Part shown: positions 25,000-35,099 of the stretch, one piece after another
How positions within the stretch are numbered: the stretch's first letter is position 1
How the letters are laid out: every line of letters begins with the position of its first letter
Assembly (NCBI GenBank): GCA_039720395.1
Contig: CM077833.1
Location: forward strand, 18,909,133 to 18,973,132
Origin: Liquidambar formosana
Lineage: Eukaryota > Streptophyta > Magnoliopsida > Saxifragales > Altingiaceae
Length of the DNA: 64,000 nucleotides
Direction: 5' to 3'
Position numbers and translations under genes: made by a program
Notes under the pieces: model-generated
Seen by the model: the letters and a program-made list of their open reading frames with translations, nothing else
Databases searched by the model: none
What the model was told of the DNA's origin: nothing

Positions 25000-26450
25000 A
25001 GAACTCATATAATACAAATAATTTATTACAAATCCTAGATCTGAAACCCTTTACTGTAAATAAAAATAAAAATAAAAATAAAAATAAAATCCCTTGATTA
25101 GAAACCCTATATCTGAAACCCTAGACCTGAAACCCAATAATTAATTTACAGTTTTGAAGAAAATGATACGAAGAGAAATGTCACGGAAAGTGTTACCTGT
25201 TGCTACAGCCGACGACGGCGTAGATGTTCGTAAGGAGAGAAGAGCAGTGAGAGAACAGCTGTCGGTGGCGGCAAGGGAGTAAGGTGGTCGGAGGATAGGC
25301 GTCTTCGGAATGGTGTTCGTCCGCGTCGATGGTGAGATCTGCTGACGGCAGACGGAGAGAATGAAGGGCGATATAGAAAGTGAAAGCGTGGCTGTCCTTA
25401 TTTACCCCTAACATGGATAAAACACGGTTTTTTCCTCTCTAACTTAAAGCGCTAGTAATAACGGCGCTTTTATGCGGTTTTTGATCTTTTTTTGGAGTAA
25501 CTTCTTTTGCAAGTTTTTTTTGTTTATTTGTTTTGTTTTGTTTTGTTTCATTTCGTTTTTGTTTTTCTAATTAATGATTGTTCCCAAGTTTGGTTGCATA
25601 TACATTCAATGAAAGCGTGTTACAACACACGCCAAACATGCCAAACACGTTTTCACTAGGTTTGGAAAAATTGTTGAAAAATACCTCAATTATGAAAAGA
25701 AAAAACAAATAAATCATAAAATGCATGAAATTCTAATCACAGATTAGTGTCAGTAGTGCCAAATCTATCCCTACACGACTATTGCATGTCTTTTCAAATA
25801 GATGTCAATTCCAAACTTTTAAACATTACTTTGAATAAAAAATGCCAAAGAGTCCAAATTTTTTTCCCAACTTATGTAACAATTGATGTGACATATTTTG
25901 TCAGTCCACCTTAAAAGCACAAAAAGAAATTTGAAATTTCAAAAACCTACTTCCTGAAAATATTTGCGGACAATTTTCTTTGGTGAATATTTTAGTTGCC
26001 AACATAAGTAAATAAAATTTTGGAAAGAACGAAGTTTTGGAATATGACTACATTTGTCTTGTCTCCAAGAACTACAATACTTACCCCATTCAGACTACCA
26101 AAATGCTATTCCTAGAGATATTATTGTTGGAAACAATTAATAATATACCAATAGCTCGTGGCATGAAAATGTGTAGCCATTCACTAGGGACCCATGGATA
26201 AAATGTAACCTAAATGGGGGTAGTGTTTGCGCGCCCAATACTTATGGTGATCTAAATTGAAGAAACTAACTAGTTTAATGGACTCAAGCAACTATCACCT
26301 CTTATTTCATAGATTATTCTCAACAGATCAGTGAAATGGTCAGAAAGGCGAAAGAGATCATCATGTCAATAAGACAACATATCGATGCTTCTATAACCTG
26401 ACTGTGATGGTAATATTAATGAACACCACAAAAAACATTAACCTAATTTT
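25000..26450. repeat. Segmental duplication, copy 1 (partner 35100-36640)
   Basis: Shared blocks run in the same order: a GAAACCC-rich stretch, a GC-richer block (GGTCGGAGGATAGGCGTCTT; GTCGATGGTGAGATCT), an AAAGCGC stretch, a hairpin around 25608-25660, and ACCAAAATG, GCTATTCCTA, GGCATGAAAATG blocks. No intact protein is visible. A 73-residue minus-strand frame in the GC-rich block is not preserved in copy 2. Confidence 0.7.
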
Positions 26451-26604
26451 TTAATATACAAACTTGAAAGGCCTACATGGGGTTGATAAACAACCACCTA
26501 ATTTTTGCATGTACAAAATTGGAGAGATTTGCATTAGGAGCAATGGTCTTTAAGAGTCTTCATGTCATCTGGGCTAGACACTTTCACATCTTTCTAATTG
26601 TCTC

Positions 26605-26897
26605 TCACGAGCCATACAAAGTGCAAGTGAGATTAACAAATGCTTCTTCTCTGCAAGGGATTGTGAGACCACCCATTGGATGATCAAACCCAAACTCCTT
26701 TTCAACTTTGACTCAACAGGTTTCGGAATGAAGGATGTTTCAAATATGAAATAGGAACTACAAATCGTTTATTTTGAGTTTCTCCAATATAAACAACAAA
26801 GTGACCTTTGGGCACATCTGGCGATTCTAAAGATGAAAAAATGTGTCGTAGAATCGATCTGCTTTGCATTAACAACTTAGGAAAAACGAACACCCAT
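26605..26897 (-). pseudogene. SAUR pseudogene 2
   Basis: The ancestral ATG (26897) is followed by a stop at codon 7. A small insertion near 26857-26862 (AGATCGATTCT where others have AGATTCT) and a 1-bp insertion before the acidic segment shift the frame twice. Between them the SAUR core is still legible ([32 protein letters not shown]). The promoter TATA is also degraded (TACATACA at about 27000), so transcription is probably lost too. Confidence 0.88.
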
Positions 26898-29118
26898 CAC
26901 TTTTATGACTAGAATTCTTAGAAAGGAGATCAAGAAATGGATCTAAAAGAGTTTGGAAAGTGAAAATACTTTGATGTGGGGGGCTTGTCCTTGGGACAAG
27001 TACATACAGAGTAACTGTCGCACGGCTAGTACTCCTAAATAGAGTGAGTGGTGAAGAGTCAATTCCAATGAGGTCTCTTGAGGGACAAAAACACGAGGAT
27101 TCACATGGTTTTTCTCTCCCAAATAGCAACAACAAAAGATTTTGTTGGTTCTCATAGATTATTTTCTTTTGTTGTAATTTGTCATGGCCTTCACCAAATG
27201 GAACAAACTATGTATCTTGAAAGACAAAGACATGAGGAATCACAGGGTTTTTCTCTCCCAGATGATAACAAGATTTTTGTTATTTTTCAAAGTATACTTT
27301 TTTCTGTTGCAATCTGTCATGGCCTACCACGTAAAGGGATCGAATCAAACTATGTGACCCAATTGAAACTATCCCAAATGACAACAATAATACCTTGTTG
27401 TGCTATGCGTTTGACTGAATAAACACGGTAGGCACCAAGATTACATTGCACAATGGAACAACAGACAAACTAGTTATCGATAGTATTTGCCTTGTAATCA
27501 GAAGAGAATGCAGTTAGGAAATTTGTTCTGCATGTAGAACCAAATCCAAACTACGTACACCCCGTAGCCAACCTGAATGACTTGATACATATTATTGTCA
27601 TATATGCTAGACCATAATCAAGTTCAAACAAAATTTATTCCCATTGAGAGTTATTTTATTTAAAATTAGTGTCAAGGGTCGACACCTTAACACCAATTAT
27701 ACTAGCAAAATAGATGTTTCCTTTTCTAGAGGCGCTTCCGAATAATCATCTTTGTTTAGGTTTAATTGATATCACAATTTATTTCCACCCACCCAATTGT
27801 CAAAAGATTTGTTTTTCTGCATGAAGGCTTTTCTTGGTAAAGGTCAGCCAACTGAGCCTTTTGAAATAGTGAGACAAAATTGAAGATAATACCAGTCTTT
27901 CCTAATAATTGTAACAAGTACGTCTCTGCCTCAAACTTTGGTATGCATTTAACAAACAGGCTGTATATGGAATGACTATAAAAGTTTTGAAGATGGGTTG
28001 GAAGGAAGAAGCTGCATGCAATTCCTCAAGAGTTGTCTTCTTTAGTACTCTGTTTACTTGTCATTTCCTCTATATTTAGTCAAACAGCTGCTAAATAAAT
28101 CATCTTCCCCCAAGTCCTGGGGATTCGCTTGCCACAAACAATGATGGACCGATCATTGGTAGCAACATCAAATATGAAAAATGTGTGGCCATTTACAGGG
28201 GATCCGTGTCAACAATACGTTACAGATACTCCAAATTTTTACGAGCTGAATTATCTGCATATATAAAATATTACCCAAATGGACCCAGTGCTTGCCCATT
28301 ATTTATTTATTTATTTGTAGATAAGAATTTTACTAAACCATGAGCAAATAACTAGAAGAAACAGAGCAAACCTACACCCACAGAACTCTACATCCCCAGC
28401 CTATCCCAAACAAGAATATCCCCTTGCCTCACAAGGAAGGCCATTGAACACAAAAAATAACCAAACTATCCTTTACGGTACAATAGCTAGCTAAGAAATC
28501 AGATAGAGCATTCATTTCCCTATAAACATGAACCCAACTCCAAGAATCAAAATTGGAAGGTACTTGACAAATGTATTAAAACTAACATGTTAAATAAAGG
28601 ACCCAAGTATTCTGCCCCACCATGTAAATTAGTCTTAAGAGACTCGTGAAATTAGGAGGCCAAAGAGAGATATGAAAGAGATCACCATGTTAATAAGACA
28701 ACAAATTGAAGGCTTACTTAATTTTAAATTGTAATGGTGGAGCTAGCAATAATCAAAGGCCTGGCTTTTAGAAGAGTACACACAACAGAACATAATTATG
28801 CAACCAAAATTGGAGCCCATTTGCCACCTTAAATGACATTTATACTTTATCTAAATCTGTAAACTCATGGTGTTGGTTATCTTAATGGCTGCCATACAAC
28901 CCAAAATCAATGAGAAAGATGAAAAGCACTCTATTTATAAAAATGCAAAGATATATGAATTTACACAATTTCTATACAGAAACCAAAAAGTTTACATGGG
29001 GTGACAACGAACAACCTAATTTTTCTATGTACAAAATTGGAGAGATTGGTAGTTGGGTCAATGGTTTTTCTCTTCATGCCCTCAAGTGTAGCCACTTTCA
29101 CATCTTTCTAAGTGTCTT
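26898..29118. other. SAUR inter-unit DNA with LINE fragment
   Basis: The promoter block is at 27060-27125 and a second copy at 27215-27272. A LINE RNase H/3' end fragment lies at 28299-28565. The rest is duplicated spacer shared with other SAUR units (AATTGGAGAGATTGGTA blocks). No other gene seen. Confidence 0.55.
28299..28565 (-). mobile_element. 3' fragment of a plant LINE (RNase H C-terminus)
   Basis: The minus strand from about 28560 reads FDSWSWVHVYREMNALSD, the C-terminal part of the RNase H-like domain of plant LINEs. It runs to a stop at 28429, then a 3' UTR ending in an ATAA-type simple repeat (28299-28320). A shorter, more degraded related segment is at 33380-33570. Confidence 0.65.
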
Positions 29119-29405
29119 CTATGAGCCATACAAACCGCAAGTGAGATCAACAAATGCTTCTTCTTTGCAAGGGATTGTGAGACCACCCATTGGATGATCA
29201 AACCCAAACTCTTCTTCAACCTGACTTAGCAAGTCTTGGAATGAAGGATGCTTCAGATATGAAATCGGAACTACAGAACGCCTCTTTTGTGTTTCTCCAA
29301 TGTAAACAGTAAAGTGGCCTTTGGGCACATCTGTGACTCTGGAGATGAAAGAATGCGCTGTAGAGTCTGCTTAGCATTAACAACTTTGGGAAAACGGATA
29401 CCCAT
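29119..29405 (-). pseudogene. SAUR pseudogene 3 (1-bp deletion)
   Basis: From ATG 29405 the frame reads [18 protein letters not shown], then a single-base deletion near 29330 (TCACAGATG where others have TCCACAGATG) breaks it. The remaining 69 codons from an internal ATG at 29328 stay open through [10 protein letters not shown] and GGLTIPC to the normal stop. TATA (29508-29515) and promoter block are intact. It could be a very recent pseudogene or make an N-terminally shortened SAUR; the former is more likely. Confidence 0.85.
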
Positions 29406-31394
29406 GACTTTTATAAGCTGGAATTCTTGGAAAAGTGATCAAGAAATGATCTCAAAGACTGGGGAAAATGAAACACTTTGACATGGGTGGCTTGTCCTTG
29501 GGACAGGAATATATAGGGCAACTTCCATACGGCCAAAATTCTCAAATGGAGTGAGTGGTGAGGAGTAAATTCCAATGAGTCCCTTGGGGACAAAAACACG
29601 AGGAATTGCATGGTTTTCTCTCCCAAATAGCAACAAAGATTTTGTTAGTTCTCAAAGACTAATTTTTCTGTGGTAATTTGTCATCGCCTACCACCAAATG
29701 GAACAAACTAGGCATCTTGAGGGACAAAAACATGAGGAATCACATGGTTTTTCCCTCCCAAATGGAAACAAAGATTTGATAGTTCTCATAGATTAAGTTT
29801 TTTCTGGTGGAAGTTGTAATGGTGTACCACCTACTGGAATAAAGTATGCAACCCACTTGAAATTATCATCAGGTTATAATGACCTGCTGATTGTGACATA
29901 TGTAAAACAAACCATTTGGGGCAAACACATAACAGAGAATATGTGGATATTATCTCTCTTTCTACCAGAGAACAATGTGATGTCGTGCTATGTGTTTGTT
30001 GTAGTGTTTGATAGAATAAACACAAAAGCCATGAGTACTGCATTACACTACAGAACAATGGAACAAACAATTTAGCAGCTCATGTGATGATTTTTCCAAC
30101 ACAAGTGATAATTAAGGATAAAACCATCTCTGGCAAAAATTTCAAGGGATGATATATTGAAGGGAAGCAAAAGGTTATGAGCTCATGAGATGTTGTTCCT
30201 TGCACATACAAAGTGAAGCAAGAAGTTTTCGGCTGATACGATGTTGTTTCTGGACACATACAAAGCGACAAGTTAATGATGATGTGATTTTAGGCCGGAA
30301 TTTGAAGGGATGATATATTTCCTTTAATACTAATGTCTAGACCCAAACTAACCAGAATCATGAATCCCCTAGTAAGCAGTGGCTCAGATTAAGTATTGTT
30401 TCATTTCAATGAATTAATTCACTGTGATATGTAGACCATATCTTGAAAATCAAACTAATCAACTATCATCATCATAAATGCAAGCCTTGTATTGGACAAT
30501 TGAATAATAATTCTTAATAATTAGAAAGAATGTCAAATGAGGAAAGATTAAAAATCTAGAATTCGGATTTTTTTTTTTTCTCTCTTTTATCTTCTTTACA
30601 ACTCTAAAGATAAGTTTATCGTTTCCTGATTGCACCTAGTTTTTTTTTTGTTTTTTTTTTGTTTGCTCCTCTTCCTTCAGAAGCCAATCATATTGTTTGA
30701 CCACACATTGGCTGATCAAACCCAAACTCTTCCTCCATCACACTCAATAAGCCTCACAAAGTAAAGGTGTTTCAAGATTCATATTGCAACCATGAAACGT
30801 TCTTCCAATGGCAAAATGAGACAATGCAAGTGATGTACACATATGCAATCAAGTTAATTTACTGGGAAGTATCAGTGTAAAGCAGTAAAAAGTGATACAT
30901 GGACAATAAATCTATATATATATATATATATACATAGAGAGAGAGAGAGAGAGAGAGAGAGATGAAAAATATTACCAAGTTAATAAGACCACATATCAAT
31001 GGTTTATTCTTTGTAAAATTGTAGTTGTGGAGCTAGAAATAATTAAAGATCTGGCTTTTAGAAGAGTATACATAACAGAACATATTTATGCAATTAGAAC
31101 CATATAGTCTCATAAACCACGGTAGATTATTATATCAGTAATGAAGGAGCCAATTCGTTTAGAAGATATTTTTAATCGAACTAAAACCCAAAATCAATGA
31201 GAAAGAAAAAAGCACTCTGTTCATGAACATGTAAAGATACAAGTCCCAAACTTCTGTACAAAAATTTTTACATGGGTTAACAAACAACGACCTAATTTTT
31301 CTACATACAAAATAGCAGAGATTGGTATCTGGGTGAATGGTTTTAGTCTTCATGTTCTCTGCACTAGCCATTTTCCCACCTTTCTATCTGTTTC
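29406..31394. other. SAUR inter-unit DNA
   Basis: The promoter block is at 29575-29635, with an orphan second copy at 29705-29770. Poly-T tracts lie at 30568-30580 and 30640-30660, a divergent SAUR relic at 30693-30815, and an (AT)n(AG)n microsatellite at 30911-30962. The remainder is duplicated spacer. Confidence 0.55.
30693..30815 (-). pseudogene. Relic of a second, divergent SAUR type
   Basis: The minus strand shows ERFMVAI, a stop, ILKHLYFVRLIE, then after a frame change VMEEEFGFDQPMCGQTI. This is the SAUR core (RF-V-I, YLKHP-F, EEEFGFD-P) with residues unlike the six main copies. Weaker counterparts at 24835-24890 and 22965-23050 suggest the ancestral unit carried two SAUR types. Confidence 0.65.
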
Positions 31395-31685
31395 TCATGA
31401 GCCATACAAACTGCAAGTAAGATCAATGAATGCTTCTTCTTTGCAAAGGATTGTGAGACCACCCATTATTGGATGATCAAAACCAAACTCTTCTTCAACC
31501 TGAGTCAACAGGTTTTGGAATGAAAGATGCTTCAAATATGAAATAGGAACCACGAACCGCTTCTTTTGAGTTTCTCCAATGTAAACGGCAAAGTAGCCTT
31601 TGGGCACATTAGTGGACTCTGGAGATGAAAAAATGCGCCGTAGAATCTGCTTAGCATTAGCAACTTTGGGAAAACGGATTGCCAT
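31395..31685 (-). CDS. SAUR-2: small auxin-up RNA protein, 96 aa
   Basis: Intact single-exon SAUR (roles as for SAUR-1), starting [18 protein letters not shown]. The core is [18 protein letters not shown] and [14 protein letters not shown], with the VEEEF segment. It has one extra Ile in the [10 protein letters not shown] junction from an in-frame 3-bp insertion shared in position with SAUR pseudogene 1, and GGLTILC where the others have GGLTIPC. The Pro-to-Leu change and the His-Leu-Ser in place of His-Pro-Ser suggest relaxed constraint. TATA lies at 31791-31800 and the promoter block at 31855-31920. Confidence 0.9.
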   Translation of the reverse strand: MAIRFPKVANAKQILRRIFSSPESTNVPKGYFAVYIGETQKKRFVVPISYLKHLSFQNLLTQVEEEFGFDHPIMGGLTILCKEEAFIDLTCSLYGS

Positions 31686-34071
31686 AACTTTTTATAACGT
31701 GGAATTGTTGGAAAGGTGATCAAGAACTGAATCTGAAAGACTTAGGAAGTTAAGAAAACTTTGACATGGTAGGCTTGTCCTTGGGACCAGTTTATATAGA
31801 GGAAAAGTCGTAAGTACAGACAGGATTCCCAAATGGAGTGAGTGGTGAAAAGTGAATTCCAATGATGTCCTTTGAGGTACAAAAACACAAGGAATCACAT
31901 GGTTTTTCTCTCCCAAATGGTTTGTTATTTTTCAAAATGTACTTTTTCCCGTTGCTATCTGCGTAATATGACAACAAGAGTTTGATATTTTTCAAATTTT
32001 GACATGAGTCACATAGTTTGTTCCTACATAGTTAAATGAGTAATTTGAGCAACAGATGGACATGAGGAATCACATAGTTTTCATCTCCCAAAATGGCAAC
32101 TAGATTTTGTTACTAAATTTTTTCGCTGTGATTTGTCATGGCCTACTACCACATGGAACAAACTATGAGAATCCACTCGAAATTATCGTTAAGTGTGTCT
32201 TGATCAATCTATTGATTATGACATATATCTATTAAAACATTTGGTCAAAGACATAAGAGAGATCATATGTGGAAATTATCTCTCATTCTGTCAGCAAACA
32301 ATTTGTTGCTTTGCTACAGATTCATTGAAGTATTTGATTAAATTAACGCAGAAGCCACAGGTACTACATTACACCATAGAACAATGGAATCAACAAGTTA
32401 TTGGCTCATGTAATGATGTTTCTTGACACCTAAGAGTGACGAGTTAATGATGAAATGATCTTGTGCCAGAATTTGTACGGATGGTAGATTGAACTATTGG
32501 AGGGAAGCATCAGTAAACTATCATCATCAACACTTTCAAGCCATATATTGTGAAAAAGCTTGCTTAGCCAAGTAAATATTAAAGTGCAATTCAGAGTGGG
32601 GTGTATAGACGAATTATAAAGTTATTACTTAGTTAAAATTTAGTCTAGTTAGAAACCTTTTGGATATTCAAAAAAAGGTTAAGGCCCAGCCTAAGCTTAC
32701 CAAAACTATCGTTCAATAAAATTACGGCAAGCTTATTAAGTTTTATAAATAAAAAATATAAAAGCAATCACAAAATTTTTTTTTTCTCTTTTTTTTTCTT
32801 TTTTCAAGAGTATTCCTAATTCAGGATATGAATTAAACTATGAGGCAATATGTTAATTGTTTGGGAGAACTATATACTAAAAGCAATCACAAAATTAACA
32901 GATGATTTTTAGCATGGAAAGCCCTTGAAGGAAAAATCATGGGACCACGTCGAGCCTTCAAACAATCCACTAATCCAATGAAAACAGAGTTACAAAAGGA
33001 CTCAAGACATCACCAACCAATGACACAGTGAGTCTTATGCCACGGGTCGCTCCAACAAAGGCTCTCTAGCTCTCTAGCCATGCGTCGCCTCCACTCCACA
33101 TTTTGCCTCTTCTAGATTGTCCTCAGAAGTCCACCAAGGTAGCGCTATTTATCCCAAATCATCATCCTAGAACTATTCTTTAATCACGAACAACACTAGA
33201 CATGACATGACTCGGTAACCTTACAACACAATGATAGACCGACCAATCATTGGTGGCAACGCCAAATAGGTAAAAGGCATAGCCACTATAGGGGATCCAT
33301 ACCAATAGTACTACAGATACTCCAAATTTATGCAAGCTGAATGATCTCAACAAATATAAAATGCTACCCAAAATGTATTCAATGATTGGCCATACTTTTT
33401 TAATCTTATTAAACCACAAGCAAAGAAACAACAAAAAAACAGAACAAACCTCCACCTACAAAACTGAACCCTTACTTCCTAAAGTAAACCACCCCAGCCA
33501 TTCCCTAACACATTCAACTCCCAATATGATCAGAACTCCAAGAAACAAAATTAAAAGCTACTTGACAAATGTATTTAACCAAACTTGGCACCAAAGAAAT
33601 CACCAGGTTAATAAGACCACTAATCAATGGTTTATTTATGCAAAAGTGTATTGCCTAAGCTAGCATTAATTGAACATCTGGTTTTGGGAAGACTACACAT
33701 AACAGAGCATATATATATTTCTTATTCCATATAGTATGATTGATAAGGCATTTTGGATTATTAGTATCAGTATTAGAGAAGCCAATAGGCCAACCCTTAG
33801 AACCCTTTTCCTTCAAACAAAATCATTGACAGTAATATTGATCGCCACCAGATAAAAGAAGATCAATAAGAAAGAAGAAAATTAATCTCCTTATTAACAT
33901 GTAGAGATATGACCCAATTTTCTATACAGAAATTTAAAAGTTTACATGGGGTTGATAAACAGCCTCCTAAATTTTTGTGCATACAAAACTGGAGAGATTG
34001 ATATTTGTGTCAATGGTGTTAGATCTCCATGTCCTCTAGACCAGCAATTTTCCCATCTTCCTAATTGTCTA
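31686..34071. other. SAUR inter-unit DNA
   Basis: The SAUR-2 promoter is followed by an orphan promoter block at 32040-32100. 32580-33180 is AT-rich unique-looking DNA. 33380-33570 is a degraded counterpart of the LINE-fragment region at 28299-28565. Then spacer repeats. No gene seen. Confidence 0.5.
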
Positions 34072-34359
34072 TCATGAGCCGTATAAATTGCAAGCAAGAT
34101 CAATGAATGCTTCTTCTCTACAAGGGATTGTGAGGCCACCCATTGGATGATCAAACCCAAACTCTTCTTCAACCTGAATTAGCAGGTTTTGGAATGAAGG
34201 ATGCTTCAAATATGACAGAGGAACCACAAACCGCTTCTTTTGAGTTTCTCCAACGTAAACAGCAAAGTGGCCTTTGGGCACATCTGTGGACTTTGAAGAA
34301 GAATGAATGCGCCGTAGAATCTGCTTAGCACTGATAACTTTGGGCAAAGGGATACCCAT
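34072..34359 (-). CDS. SAUR-3: small auxin-up RNA protein, 95 aa
   Basis: Intact single-exon SAUR, starting [18 protein letters not shown]. The core is [18 protein letters not shown] and [14 protein letters not shown], with the acidic [10 protein letters not shown] and GGLTIPC. It ends ACNLYGS. It shares TATA position (34464-34473) and promoter block (34535-34600) with SAUR-1 and SAUR-2. It is the rightmost copy; the duplicated segment at 35100 follows. All six copies share orientation, opposite to the RGL genes on both sides. Confidence 0.93.
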   Translation of the reverse strand: MGIPLPKVISAKQILRRIHSSSKSTDVPKGHFAVYVGETQKKRFVVPLSYLKHPSFQNLLIQVEEEFGFDHPMGGLTIPCREEAFIDLACNLYGS

Positions 34360-35099
34360 GATTTTTATGACCCAAAATTCCTAGGAAGGTGATCAAGGAA
34401 CGAATCTCTTAAGACTCTTGGAAATAAGATAAATTTGATATAGGTAGGTCTTCTTTGGGACAGCTATATATAGGGTAACTTCTATATGAGCACGGCTAGT
34501 TCTCAAATGGAGTGAGTAGTGAAGAGATAATCACAATGAGATCCACTGAGGAACAAGAATACAAGGAATCACATGGTTTTCCACTCCCAAATGGCAACTG
34601 TTGATACCCCAAAAATGTGAATGCACAAGGGTTGAGCTCTGGCCAGGCTGGTCATGTTTGTCCTTCTGGCACTATGCCTGTCTTAGGCATCGTCCGCAAC
34701 CGACGTGAGACACTAACATAGAAAATGAACTTCAATTTTTTTTAAAAAATGAGAAAGCAAAATAGACTGTCCAAATCATGCAATAGACGATAAGCACACT
34801 AAATTTTCAGAAAAATAAGATGCCATGCCTTTACCTGAGGTTACCATCTTCCTTTCATCTATGTATTAGTCGCTCCAGGAGAAATCCGCCAGCTATATAT
34901 TCTATTGCACCCCTTTGAGCTACTGTCTCCGACTGTGGAACCTAACGCAAGTGGAGCTGTAGAGCTCTTCCATCACCGGATTTTACTCCCCATTGTTGTG
35001 TCAAACTGAGTAACAACAGTACCATGTGCTGCTATAAGCCTCTGTGCAACTGCATTCACAACTGGAAATCGGGACAATTTCAACGTCGTGTGCTCACAA
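34360..35099. other. SAUR-3 upstream region
   Basis: Promoter to 34600, then 500 bp of higher-GC, apparently single-copy sequence with no convincing gene on either strand. Confidence 0.5.

Noticed and set aside
25193..25414. 73-codon minus-strand frame in the GC-rich block
   Set aside because: The frame is not conserved in the partner copy at 35230-35450, so it is unlikely to be coding.
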